A stretch of DNA of 19,001 bases. Origin: VRUE01 sp035605155 (GTDB lineage Bacteria > Actinomycetota > Thermoleophilia > Solirubrobacterales > 70-9). Position 1 is the stretch's first letter, and each line of letters opens with the position of its first letter. The position numbers were made by a program, and so were the translations under genes. The notes below the pieces were generated by a model that saw nothing but the letters and a program-made list of their open reading frames with translations, did not search any database and was not told where the DNA came from. The stretch is taken from assembly GCA_035605155.1 (NCBI GenBank), contig DATNHC010000013.1, positions 1-19,001 on the forward strand. Reading direction: 5' to 3'. Shown one piece after another: positions 7,291 to 14,417 of the stretch.

Positions 7291-9129
7291 TCAGGCCTGC
7301 GGCGCCGGCGCCCGCCGCGCGGTCGGGACCTTGGCTGGCCGCCGCCGGGCCGGGTCGGGCGGAAAGGAGAGTCGGTGCAACCCCCAGGCCAGCAGGGCCA
7401 GCAGGGATAGCGCAATGCCGGCGACGCTCGCGTAGGCGAGCGCGGTCACAGTGATCGAGCCTCCCGTCTTCTCCCGCTGCAGAAGCTGGGTCTCGTCGAC
7501 GAACACGCGCTCGAAAGCCGGTGACGCAGGCACTTCCGCAGCGGGGATCGCCTCGTCGCGGGGGAGGAAGATCGGCAACGCGGTCAGCGAGCTCCCCTCG
7601 TGCAAGCGGAGCAACGCCTTCCAGCTGCCGTGGACCGGAATCGGCTGCGTCGTCCGGTACACGCCCGCCGCGATGCGCTCGAGGGGATTGACGACGAGGC
7701 CGCCGCCCTGCCACGCGGTGACGTTGAACCACTCGGCGTCCTCGGCAGCGTCGCGAGGCACGATCCTCACCGTCGCAGCGACTTGCCGTTCCGGGCCGCC
7801 ACGGACCTCGCGGAGTGCCACGTTCGCCCGTACGCCGTCCTCCGCTGGGGCATGGAGCGCGAATAGCGTGACAGCGGCGACGACCGCGGCTGCGCCGCAG
7901 GCGGCCCACCGCAGAGGGGGACGGCTGCGACCGGGCGACACCGAGAGCCGCGTGCCGATCCACGCCCCGAGCACCGACCCTGCCAACGCCACCGCCAGAC
8001 CGAGAATCGCAGCCTCGGGAAACAGCGCGGAAGGCCAAGGCAGTGGCATCCATACGTGTGACCACGCCCACTCGGCGGCAAGGCCGACCGTGCCGATTCC
8101 CAGCCCCGACCAGAGCGCGAAGGCGAGTGGCCGCTCGGCCGACACTCGCAGCGCCACCGCCTCGACGACCAGCGCCTCTACGACGTAGAGCGGCAAGTGG
8201 GGCGTCGTCTCGCCCAGGACGGGACCGACGAGGAGCGCGAGTCCGCCACGCATGAGGAGGAAGAAACCGACCGCCCCGAGTGCCGCGCCGGGACCGGCGT
8301 AGAGGCGGGCGGCGACAAGACCAATCCCAGCGCAGAGCATGATCATCATCGGCTCGAAGACGAAGCGAAACTGGGGAACCCCGAAGTCGAACTCCGCCTG
8401 GAAGGTCGAGAGGCCGATCAGCAGCCCGCCGGTAGAGGCGACGGTGCGGGCAAGCACCAGGTGCCGGGGCTCGCCGTTCTCCCAGCTCGCCGACGCAGCT
8501 CGTCTCCCCTCGACCGTAAGCGCGGCGATGCCGATCAGGGTCATCGCCGCGCCGCCGATCAGCATCAGGTGAGTCGGGCCCCAGAGCGTCACGTCCTGCC
8601 CGAAGAGGCGGTGCCAGACGTCGTCGAGCGGGAAGCCGATCAGCGAGAAGGCACCGCAGGCGCAGATCAGAACACCGCCCAGCGGGGCGTACCAGTCAGG
8701 ACCGAGGCGGATCGTCGAGGCGCTCGGCCTTCCCTCCGGCATGACCATCGCCAGAAAGCCGGCGATGAAGATGCCGAAGAGGCCGGCCAGGATGAAGTAG
8801 TGGGCTGGATTGGCGAGCGGTCCCGAATCGCGGCCGACGTCGATGTGAAGCGAGATGTCCCAGTACATGCCGAAGAGCGCGACGATCAGCGAGCCCGTTC
8901 CGAACGCCGACGGAATCGCAACCCAGCGGGGATAGCCGCTGAAGCCCTCGGCCCAGGCGCCGAGCCGGCGCAGCCAGACGACGCGGCCCGCGCGGTAGGC
9001 AAAGCCGACGTAGAGGAGCAGAGCGGTCAGCAGGACGGCCGCCAGTGACGCGCCCGCCACCTCGCTGAGCGCCGCACCACCGGCGGGAGCTGAATCGGCG
9101 AGGACCTGTGTCGCGGGGCTGAGCTTCAT
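7291..9129 (-). CDS. Polytopic membrane protein with duplicated His/Asp motif and extracytoplasmic domain, function unknown
   Basis: A 612-residue protein with about 12-13 predicted transmembrane helices. Approximate spans are 26-46, 72-92, 110-130, 147-167, 185-205, 226-244, 256-278, 283-303, 310-328, 336-356, 372-392, 407-425 and 559-582. Between the last two lies a soluble stretch (430-555) with beta-rich segments such as GVYRTTQPIPVHGSWKALL that recall FixH/YtkA-like extracytoplasmic domains. Two matching motifs occur at D91-x3-H95-x3-G99-x-D101...P108-x-H110 and D169-x3-H173-x3-G177-x-D179...P185-x-H187. They could bind a metal or cofactor at the membrane. The ATG at 9129 is preceded by a modest GGAAGAAG. 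It shares a 91-base regulatory gap with the divergent MerR gene, and the 39-residue gene follows directly. I do not recognise a named family with a known activity. Confidence 0.85.
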   Translation of the reverse strand: MKLSPATQVLADSAPAGGAALSEVAGASLAAVLLTALLLYVGFAYRAGRVVWLRRLGAWAEGFSGYPRWVAIPSAFGTGSLIVALFGMYWDISLHIDVGRDSGPLANPAHYFILAGLFGIFIAGFLAMVMPEGRPSASTIRLGPDWYAPLGGVLICACGAFSLIGFPLDDVWHRLFGQDVTLWGPTHLMLIGGAAMTLIGIAALTVEGRRAASASWENGEPRHLVLARTVASTGGLLIGLSTFQAEFDFGVPQFRFVFEPMMIMLCAGIGLVAARLYAGPGAALGAVGFFLLMRGGLALLVGPVLGETTPHLPLYVVEALVVEAVALRVSAERPLAFALWSGLGIGTVGLAAEWAWSHVWMPLPWPSALFPEAAILGLAVALAGSVLGAWIGTRLSVSPGRSRPPLRWAACGAAAVVAAVTLFALHAPAEDGVRANVALREVRGGPERQVAATVRIVPRDAAEDAEWFNVTAWQGGGLVVNPLERIAAGVYRTTQPIPVHGSWKALLRLHEGSSLTALPIFLPRDEAIPAAEVPASPAFERVFVDETQLLQREKTGGSITVTALAYASVAGIALSLLALLAWGLHRLSFPPDPARRRPAKVPTARRAPAPQA

Positions 9130-9162
9130 GGACGTCTTCTTCCGCTTGGAGGCAAGGTTATG

Positions 9163-9203
9163 GTTCCCTCAAACTTAGTTACCTCAAATGAGGTTACATC
9201 AAA
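9163..9203. promoter_or_regulatory. Triple 15-base direct repeat and palindrome: probable MerR operator
   Basis: Three copies of an 11-base element begin exactly 15 bases apart: GTTCCCTCAAA (9163-9173), GTTACCTCAAA (9178-9188) and GTTACATCAAA (9193-9203). Overlapping copies two and three is a perfect inverted repeat ACCTCA-AA-TGAGGT (9181-9194). The cluster lies between the divergent MerR and membrane protein genes, where an autoregulating MerR protein would bind. On the minus strand TTGAGG (9183-9188) and CATAAC are separated by 19 bases, the long spacer typical of MerR-activated promoters. The -10 match is only 4 of 6. Confidence 0.7.
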
Positions 9204-9208
9204 CCAGG

Positions 9209-9214
9209 TAGCAT
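9209..9214 (+). promoter_or_regulatory. Candidate -10 box for a leaderless MerR transcript
   Basis: TAGCAT ends six bases before the ATG at 9221, so transcription would begin at or next to the start codon. No usable Shine-Dalgarno sequence lies before the ATG, and no good -35 is seen. The box is downstream of the operator repeats. Confidence 0.4.
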
Positions 9215-9220
9215 TGCCCC

Positions 9221-10054
9221 ATGGCATCCAACAGAGGGCCCGCAACCGACTCCGAGAATGCCGAGCTGACGATCGAGCAGCTCGCTCACGAAACCGGCAT
9301 GTCGGTCCGCAACATCCGCAATCATCAATCCCGCGGGCTTCTCCCTCCTCCCGAGGTGCGAGCCCGAATCGGCTACTACGGCCCCGAGCACGTCGCCCGG
9401 CTGCGGTTGATCCAGGAGATGCAGGGAGCGGGATTCAAGCTCAGCGCGATCGAGCGGCTGATCGGCGAGCACGGCGTCGACGCGGACCGCTTCGTCGGTC
9501 TGCGTCAAGCGGTCACTGCCCCTCTCGCCGGAGAGACGTCTGAGGTGTTGACGGGTGAGGAGCTGGCCGAGCGCTTTGGAACCTACGAAGGCAGGCTGCT
9601 GGCCAAGGCCCAGAAGCTGGGACTGCTGGTGGCCCTCGACGCAGGACGCTACGAAGCGACAAGCCCCGCCCTCCTACGTGCGGCCGAAGACGTGCTCGGG
9701 CGGGGCATCCCGCTCAGCGCCGCGCTGACGGCGATCGAGAAGCTGACGGGCAACTCCAAGTCATCGGCCCGCGCCTTCGTCCGCCTCTTCCTCGAGGAGC
9801 TCTGGAAGCCCTTTGACGAGGCGGGAAGACCCGAAGACCGCTGGCCGGAGATCATCGAGGCGATCGAGCAGCTGCCAGCGCTCGCATCGGATGCCCTCAA
9901 CGCCACCTTCCGCCTCGCTCTCGCTGAGGAGATCGAGAAGGCCTTTGGCGAAGTGCTCGAACGACGCAAGAAGAGCGGGCCAGGCTCAAGCAAAGCTCGG
10001 CGCCGCGGGGCCCGCTCAACGCCCGCGGATCTGAAACCGCGCAGGACGCGGTAG
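9221..10054 (+). CDS. MerR-family transcriptional regulator
   Basis: A 277-residue DNA-binding protein. Residues ~16-83 form the MerR winged helix-turn-helix: LTIEQLAHETGMSVRNIRNHQSRGLLPPP, then the wing with IGYYGPEHVARLRLIQEMQGAGFKLSAIERL. The rest (about 95-255) is a mainly helical effector or dimerisation region containing a second HTH-like segment (TGEELAERFGTYEGRLLAKAQKLGLL), as in the larger actinobacterial MerR regulators. The C-terminal ~25 residues are basic and low complexity. No clustered Cys residues suggest a metal sensor, so the ligand may be organic. It is divergent from the polytopic membrane protein gene, with a repeat-containing operator between, and most likely controls that gene and itself. 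Its 3' end overlaps the convergent 78-residue gene by 39 bases. Confidence 0.9.
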   Translation: MASNRGPATDSENAELTIEQLAHETGMSVRNIRNHQSRGLLPPPEVRARIGYYGPEHVARLRLIQEMQGAGFKLSAIERLIGEHGVDADRFVGLRQAVTAPLAGETSEVLTGEELAERFGTYEGRLLAKAQKLGLLVALDAGRYEATSPALLRAAEDVLGRGIPLSAALTAIEKLTGNSKSSARAFVRLFLEELWKPFDEAGRPEDRWPEIIEAIEQLPALASDALNATFRLALAEEIEKAFGEVLERRKKSGPGSSKARRRGARSTPADLKPRRTR

Positions 10055-10252
10055 GGACTCGCCGAGGATCAGGCGGGCCCGGTAATAGAGAGCTTCGAAG
10101 GCCTGGGTGTCGAGCTCGTCGACACCCTGCCCCTCGCGTCCCGGCTGGGTAGTTGCGCCGCTGACGGGTCCTCCTCCGACCGGCTGCTGGCGCAGGACGC
10201 CGTTCAGCCTGCCGCGCGAGACGAACGTCGTGTGGGCTGGTGGTGAGCTCAT
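10016..10252 (-). CDS. 78-residue hypothetical protein, possibly in the sulfur regulon
   Basis: A small soluble protein of no recognised family. The N-terminal half is polar and rich in Gly, Pro and Gln. The C-terminal half (about residues 46-70, ELDTQAFEALYYRARLILGE) looks like one amphipathic helix. The start ATG at 10252 has a strong Shine-Dalgarno sequence (AAAGGAGAGG, five bases before), which is the main reason to accept it as real. It is transcribed in the same direction as the sulfate transporter operon but downstream of that operon's terminator. Its own upstream region holds a TTGACT-N5-ACTCAA element similar to sequence in front of the sulfate-binding protein gene. Its 3' end overlaps the convergent MerR gene. 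A role in sulfur metabolism is inference only. Confidence 0.65.
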   Translation of the reverse strand: MSSPPAHTTFVSRGRLNGVLRQQPVGGGPVSGATTQPGREGQGVDELDTQAFEALYYRARLILGESLPRPARFQIRGR

Positions 10253-10274
10253 CGCCTCTCCTTTCTTGTGTTTA

Positions 10275-10291
10275 TTGACTATCTAACTCAA
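10275..10291. promoter_or_regulatory. Imperfect inverted repeat upstream of the 78-residue gene
   Basis: TTGACT (10275-10280), five bases, then ACTCAA (10286-10291): a 5-of-6 inverted repeat about 23-40 bases before the start codon at 10252, inside an AT-rich island in otherwise GC-rich DNA. The TTGACT and CTCAAGAA words are shared with the region in front of the sulfate-binding protein gene, suggesting a common regulator. Confidence 0.45.
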
Positions 10292-10321
10292 GAATAGCAT
10301 CGAATAAAAATGGTGGCGGTT

Positions 10322-10359
10322 GGGACGGAGCGCTACCCGGCAAGAGAGCGCCCCGTCCC
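10322..10359 (-). terminator. Rho-independent-like terminator of the sulfate transporter operon
   Basis: GGGACGGAGCGCT (10322-10334) and AGCGCCCCGTCCC (10347-10359) form a 13-base-pair stem with one mismatch around a 12-base loop. On the minus strand it begins ten bases after the ATPase gene stop. A run of five T follows about a dozen bases beyond the stem, so it is not a perfect intrinsic terminator, but the hairpin is very stable. Confidence 0.7.
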
Positions 10360-10368
10360 GTCGCCCCT

Positions 10369-11409
10369 TCAGGCGGCTGCAGTTACCTCTGCGTCGTCTT
10401 CGCCGTCGAAGCGATGGGGAGTCGAGGCCCCATCGCCGCCGGATGCTGACGAGTCACCGCTGAAGCTCTTGGCCTGCCCCGGCCGCAGGTAGACGATCTG
10501 ACCCTCGATCAGCTCGAGCTTCTGCAGCTCGGCGCGGGTCAGCTGGGCCCAAACCTCGGTGCCATCGCCGAGCACGAACTCGACCCGGATCTCGAAGCCG
10601 AGAGCGACGATGCGCTGCACCATCGCCTCCTCGGTGCGCTCGTCGGCCTCGAGCACGACCTGCATGTCGTGCGGTCGCACGAAGTGCTCGCCGAGCCGGT
10701 TGACCTCGCCGACGAAGCTCATCACGAACTCGTTGGCCGGGTGGTCGTAGAGGTCGTCGGCGCTGCCCGACTGCTCCACCCTCCCCTGGTTCATCACGAC
10801 CAGCTGCTCGGCGACGTCCATCGCCTCCTCCTGGTCGTGGGTGACGAAGATCGTCGTCACGTGCATCTCGTCGTGCAGGCGGCGCAGCCAGGTGCGCAGG
10901 TCCTTGCGGACCTTGGCGTCGAGCGCGCCGAAGGGCTCATCGAGCAGCAGCACCTGCGGCTCGACCGCCAGCGCCCGGGCAAGGGCCATGCGCTGGCGTT
11001 GGCCGCCGGAGAGCTGGTCGGGGTAGCGCTCGGCGAGCCCGTCGAGCTGCACCAGGCGCAGCAGCTCGTGCACCCGTGCCTCGATCTGAGGCTTGGACCA
11101 CTTGCGGATCTTCAAGCCGAAGGCGACGTTGCCGAACACCGTCATGTGCTTGAAGGCCGCGTAGTGCTGGAAGACGAAGCCGACCTCGCGCTTCTGGGCC
11201 GGCTTCGCTGTCGCGTCCTCGCCGTTGATCGTCACCTGACCGGCGTCGAGCGTCTCCAGCCCGGCGATCGCCCGCAACAGCGTCGACTTGCCGCTGCCGC
11301 TGGGTCCCAGCAGGGCGGTCAACGAGCCTTCCGGCACGTCTATGGAGACATTGTCTAGAGCCTGAAAGTCATCGAAGCGCTTGCACGCTCCCTCGACTGC
11401 GATTGCCAT
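10369..11409 (-). CDS. cysA: Sulfate/thiosulfate ABC transporter ATP-binding protein
   Basis: A 346-residue ABC ATPase that powers sulfate import on the cytoplasmic face of the permease pair. Motifs in order: Walker A GPSGSGKST (35-43), Q-loop Gln81, signature LSGGQRQR (133-140), Walker B VLLLDEP (153-159) and switch His191 in FVTHDQEEA. A short regulatory region follows (about 240-315, with the HFVRPHDMQV segment typical of CysA), then a low-complexity acidic tail. The frame stays open upstream to 12372, but the protein clearly begins MAIAVEGACKRF at the ATG at 11409. That ATG overlaps the permease stop as TGATG. It is the last gene of the operon, with a hairpin just downstream. Neighbour genes support sulfate over molybdate or other oxyanions. 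Confidence 0.95.
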   Translation of the reverse strand: MAIAVEGACKRFDDFQALDNVSIDVPEGSLTALLGPSGSGKSTLLRAIAGLETLDAGQVTINGEDATAKPAQKREVGFVFQHYAAFKHMTVFGNVAFGLKIRKWSKPQIEARVHELLRLVQLDGLAERYPDQLSGGQRQRMALARALAVEPQVLLLDEPFGALDAKVRKDLRTWLRRLHDEMHVTTIFVTHDQEEAMDVAEQLVVMNQGRVEQSGSADDLYDHPANEFVMSFVGEVNRLGEHFVRPHDMQVVLEADERTEEAMVQRIVALGFEIRVEFVLGDGTEVWAQLTRAELQKLELIEGQIVYLRPGQAKSFSGDSSASGGDGASTPHRFDGEDDAEVTAAA

Positions 11410-12281
11410 CAGGAACCTTCCTTCGTATCGGACGTTGAGATCGCGGCGTCCCCCGCGATCGGGATCGGACCGCTGGCGCCGGCCTTGGTCCGCCGGCCAC
11501 CGATGCTCATCAGCAGCAGCGTGGTGAGAGCGAGCAGGGCGAGCACGATCGCGCCGGCGTAGGCAGCCTGCTCGTCGAACTGCTCGAAGGCCTTGGCGAC
11601 GAAGAGCGGCAGGGTTTCCGTCTCGCCCGAGATCGAGCCGGAGACGATCGTCACGGCGCCGAACTCGCCCAGCACCCGGGCCGTGGTCAACACGATGCCG
11701 TAGGCGACGCCCCAGCGGATCGCCGGCAGGGTCACCCGCCAGAAGGTCTGCCAGGCGTTGGCGCCCAGGGTCGAGGCGGCCTGCTCCTGCTCGGTGCCGA
11801 TCTCCTGCAGCACCGGCACCGTCTCGCGCACGACGAAGGGCAACGAGACGAAGACGCTGGCGAGCACCATGCCCGGTGTCGAGAAGAGCACTTCGAAGCC
11901 CCATTCGGCCAAGGTCGGGCCGAACCAGCCGTCGTTGCCGTAGAGCAGGAAGAGCGAGAGGCCGATCACCACAGGGGAGACGGCGAAGGGCAGGTTGATG
12001 ATCCCGTCGATGATCGCGTTGCCCTTCCACTTGTGGCGAACGAGCAGCAGCGCACAGCCGACGCCGAAGACCGTGTTCAGCGGCACGGCGATGGCGACCA
12101 TCAGCAGCGTCAGCCAGATCGCGTGCACCGCGTCGGGCGAGGTCATCGCTTCGAACGGGGGCGCGATGCCGTGTTCGAAGGTCTTGTAGAAGATCATTGC
12201 CACCGGGGCGAGGAGCAGCAGGCCGAGGTAGCCGAAGGCGAGCGTGCGCAGGCCCCACTTGGCGGGCGTCGGCGAGCTCAT
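11409..12281 (-). CDS. cysW: Sulfate ABC transporter permease CysW
   Basis: A 290-residue inner-membrane permease, one of the two pore-forming subunits. About six hydrophobic helices are visible, beginning LRTLAFGYLGLLLLAPVAMIFY near residue 11. The cytoplasmic EAA-type loop that docks on the ATPase reads EQAASTLGANAWQTFWRVTLP, followed by ARVLGEFGAVTIVSG, characteristic of the CysT/CysW/ModB group. Its length is typical of CysW. The start ATG at 12281 overlaps the stop of the first permease by four bases (ATGA), and its own stop overlaps the ATPase start by one base. Upstream extension of the same frame would read through the other permease gene in a wrong frame and is not used. Confidence 0.93.
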   Translation of the reverse strand: MSSPTPAKWGLRTLAFGYLGLLLLAPVAMIFYKTFEHGIAPPFEAMTSPDAVHAIWLTLLMVAIAVPLNTVFGVGCALLLVRHKWKGNAIIDGIINLPFAVSPVVIGLSLFLLYGNDGWFGPTLAEWGFEVLFSTPGMVLASVFVSLPFVVRETVPVLQEIGTEQEQAASTLGANAWQTFWRVTLPAIRWGVAYGIVLTTARVLGEFGAVTIVSGSISGETETLPLFVAKAFEQFDEQAAYAGAIVLALLALTTLLLMSIGGRRTKAGASGPIPIAGDAAISTSDTKEGS

Positions 12282-13183
12282 GTGTCCCCGCCGATCTGGC
12301 TGCGAGCGATGATGCGGTTGACGGCTCGCGAGAGCACTCCTGGCTCGCTGTTGCGCGTTCCCATCCGCGCAAAGAAGCTGACCGCGACCAGCAGCGCCAG
12401 CGAGATCGCCAGCAGGACGACGGAGACGGCGGCGGCGCCGGAGACGTTGCCCGACTCGATCTGGCTGCGGATGAAGACCGAGGAGACCTCGGTTTTGAAG
12501 GGGATGTTCCCCGAGATCAGCACCAAGGAGCCGAACTCGCCCAGGGCCCGGGCGAAAGCGAGCAGGATGCCGGCGAGAATGCCGGGCAGCAGGTTGGGGA
12601 AGATGATGCGGCGGAAGACGGTGAAGCCGCCGGCACCGAGCGAGGTCGCCGCTTCCTCCATCTCGCGGTCCATCTCGATCAAGAGCGGCTGCACCGCGCG
12701 CACCACGAAGGGCAGGGTGACGAAGCAGAGCGCCATCACCACGGCGATCCTGGTGAAGGCGACGTCGACGCCGATCGGGCTCTCCGCCCCGTAGAGGGTG
12801 AGCAGGGTGAGGCCGGCGACGATCGTCGGCAGGGCGAAGGGCAGGTCGATCAGCGCGTTGACGGCGCCCTTGCCGGGGAACTCGTCGCGAACCAAGACCC
12901 AGGCGATGATCGTGCCGAAGACCGCGTTGATCGCAACCACGATCAGCGAGCAGATCACGGTCAATTTCAGCGCCGCCATCGACTCGCTGCCTGTTACCGA
13001 ATCCCAGAAGGCGCCCGCGCCTTTTGCCAGCGACTCGTCGACGACAGCCGCCAGGGGCAGCAGGACGATCAGCGAGAGGTAGAGGGTGACGAGGCCCCTG
13101 CCGAGGCCGAGGCCGGCCCAGGGCAGGCGCAAGCCTGCCCTGGGTGGTGGTGCCGTTGTGAGGGTTGCCGGGTGACCCTCCAT
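12278..13183 (-). CDS. cysT: Sulfate ABC transporter permease CysT (CysU)
   Basis: A 301-residue inner-membrane permease partner of CysW. It has about six to seven hydrophobic helices, a large periplasmic-side loop with AFWDSVTGSESMAALKLT after the first helix, and the EAA loop EEAATSLGAGGFTVFRRIIFPNLLPGI followed by ARALGEFGSLVLISGN, the CysT/CysW hallmark. I start it at the ATG at 13183, which overlaps the stop of the binding-protein gene as TGATG. A start at 13273 would add thirty residues read from the wrong frame of the neighbouring gene. The overlaps on both sides imply translational coupling through the whole operon. Confidence 0.94.
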   Translation of the reverse strand: MEGHPATLTTAPPPRAGLRLPWAGLGLGRGLVTLYLSLIVLLPLAAVVDESLAKGAGAFWDSVTGSESMAALKLTVICSLIVVAINAVFGTIIAWVLVRDEFPGKGAVNALIDLPFALPTIVAGLTLLTLYGAESPIGVDVAFTRIAVVMALCFVTLPFVVRAVQPLLIEMDREMEEAATSLGAGGFTVFRRIIFPNLLPGILAGILLAFARALGEFGSLVLISGNIPFKTEVSSVFIRSQIESGNVSGAAAVSVVLLAISLALLVAVSFFARMGTRNSEPGVLSRAVNRIIARSQIGGDT

Positions 13184-14217
13184 CAGCCGCTCGTCGAGAC
13201 CCCGAGTTCCTTCTCGATCTCGGCAACCTTGCCGGTTTCCTCGTCGAAGAACTCGTCGTTGACTTTGTCCCAACCGCCGAACTCGGCGATCGTGAAGAGG
13301 TCTTTGGGGGTCGGGAACTGCTGCGGGTCGATCAGCGCTTGGTTGACCGGCCGGTAGCCGTTCTCCGCCCAGATTTCCTGGCCGGCGTCGGACCAGATGT
13401 AGTCGAGGAAGGCCTGCGCCGCCGCTGGTGCGCCCTTGGTGACCGCGATCGGCGTCTCGATCAGGATCGTCGATGGCGGGATCACGTAGTCGATCTCCTC
13501 GCCCTCGTCCTGGGCCTTGATCGCCTCGTTCTCGTAGCCGAGCAGCACGTCGCCCTCGCCCTGGGTGAAGGCAGCAAGCGCATCACGGGCGCTGCCGGGC
13601 TGGACCACGGTCTTTTCGAGGAGCTCCTTGACCGTCGCAAGCGCCTCCGAGTCCGACTTGCCCTTGTGCAGCTCGGTGCCGTAGAGAGCCATGATGTTCC
13701 AGCGGGCCGAGCCGGAGCTGAACGGGTTGGGGGTGATCACCTCGACGTCCTTGCTCAGCACGTCGTCGAAAGACTCGATCCCGTCTGGGTTGCCCTTACG
13801 GACCATGATCACGACGACCGAGTCCTGGGCAATGCCGTCGTATTTCTGCTGGTCCCAGCCGGCGGCGACCTGGCCGGACTCGACCAGGCGGCTCATATCG
13901 CCGGCCTGAGCGAAGTGCACGACGGAGGCCGGCTGGCCCGCCTCGACCGCGCGACTCTGGTCACCGGAGGCGCCGAAGGAATTGCTGAAGCTGACGTCCG
14001 CTCCCTCCGACATCCCTTCGAAGCCGGGCTCGAGCGCTTCCTCGTAGACGGCCTCAGGGGTCGAGTAGCCAACCACGTCGAGCTTGCCGCCCGAGGCGCC
14101 GGTGGCGGAATCGTCGCCGCCTCCACAGCCGGCCACCGCGAATGCGACCAGAGCGAGCGCTGCGAGAACCGCGATGCCTGAATGGCGCCACCGGGACGAC
14201 CTACGAGCCTTGCGCAT
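13183..14217 (-). CDS. Sulfate-binding lipoprotein
   Basis: A 344-residue periplasmic-type solute-binding protein, first gene of the transporter operon, delivering sulfate or thiosulfate to CysT/CysW. It has an Arg/Lys-rich N-terminus, a hydrophobic segment at about 14-29 and the lipobox VAGC with Cys31 as the lipidated residue. Lipid anchoring fits a Gram-positive-type envelope. Mature-protein signatures of the Sbp/CysP family include VVGYSTPEAVYEEALEPGF, FGASGDQSRAVEAGQPASVV, ITPNPFSSGSARWNI and the late GYRPVNQALI. Sulfate and thiosulfate binders cannot be separated by eye, so I do not choose between sbp and cysP. The ATG at 14217 has a GGGG stretch eight bases upstream. The 200-base upstream gap carries a palindrome that may be an operator. 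Confidence 0.93.
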   Translation of the reverse strand: MRKARRSSRWRHSGIAVLAALALVAFAVAGCGGGDDSATGASGGKLDVVGYSTPEAVYEEALEPGFEGMSEGADVSFSNSFGASGDQSRAVEAGQPASVVHFAQAGDMSRLVESGQVAAGWDQQKYDGIAQDSVVVIMVRKGNPDGIESFDDVLSKDVEVITPNPFSSGSARWNIMALYGTELHKGKSDSEALATVKELLEKTVVQPGSARDALAAFTQGEGDVLLGYENEAIKAQDEGEEIDYVIPPSTILIETPIAVTKGAPAAAQAFLDYIWSDAGQEIWAENGYRPVNQALIDPQQFPTPKDLFTIAEFGGWDKVNDEFFDEETGKVAEIEKELGVSTSG

Positions 14218-14236
14218 GAACCAATCCCCTTCTTTC

Positions 14237-14259
14237 TTGAGTCAAATACTTTTTTGACT
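14237..14259. promoter_or_regulatory. Palindromic element in the sulfate operon promoter region
   Basis: AGTCAAA (14240-14246), six bases, TTTGACT (14253-14259) is a perfect 7+7 inverted repeat. The nine-base palindrome TTGAGTCAA (14237-14245) overlaps its left arm. It lies 20-42 bases upstream of the start codon at 14217, in a sharply AT-rich patch where the promoter should be. It resembles a dimer-binding operator, plausibly for a cysteine or sulfate-responsive repressor. The regulator is not in this window. Confidence 0.55.
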
Positions 14260-14417
14260 GACTTAGTTCTAAAGCCGAGGTCGGGCACCCTAGCACAATG
14301 TCCATCGGCAAAGTCAAGAAGCCTCGCGATTGGCGCTGACCGCCCTTACTCGCCATATGGGCGAAGCAAGCCGTCAACCTTCAGCGCTCCTGCCGTCCAC
14401 CTCGTCAGACTGGCGGA
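14260..14417. other. Rest of the divergent intergenic region
   Basis: About 160 bases between the sulfate operon promoter and the small plus-strand gene. It includes a possible 13-codon frame (14298-14339, Lys-rich) that I do not accept as a gene, and a small hairpin TCGCC/GGCGA near 14351-14365. No clear plus-strand promoter was found. Confidence 0.3.

Noticed and set aside
9163..9203. The 15-base periodic repeats as a CRISPR-like array
   Set aside because: The unit is 11 bases with four-base spacers, only three copies, and no cas genes, so an operator is a far better explanation.
10284..10300. CTTGAGT word (minus strand) taken as an HspR (HAIR) heat-shock operator
   Set aside because: A HAIR site needs CTTGAGT-N7-ACTCAAG. 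Only one half is present here and before the sulfate operon, and no chaperone genes are near.
11410..12372. A long upstream extension of the CysA frame, giving a 667-residue fusion
   Set aside because: The extra residues are Arg/Gly/Pro-rich shadow sequence antisense-like in composition, covering the CysW gene in another frame. The ATPase domain starts cleanly at the ATG at 11409.
12282..13226. Upstream extension of the CysW frame to 13226
   Set aside because: It covers CysT in a wrong frame with shadow composition. CysW begins at the ATG at 12281, overlapping the CysT stop by four bases.
12197..13357. Long plus-strand open frame opposite the sulfate permease genes
   Set aside because: It is an antisense shadow of GC-rich permease genes, rich in Asp/Gly/Gln, with no domain.
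14298..14339. 13-codon frame MSIGKVKKPRDWR in the sulfate operon upstream gap
   Set aside because: Too short to support, no ribosome site, and pointing away from the operon, so it cannot act as its leader peptide. Conservation would be needed.
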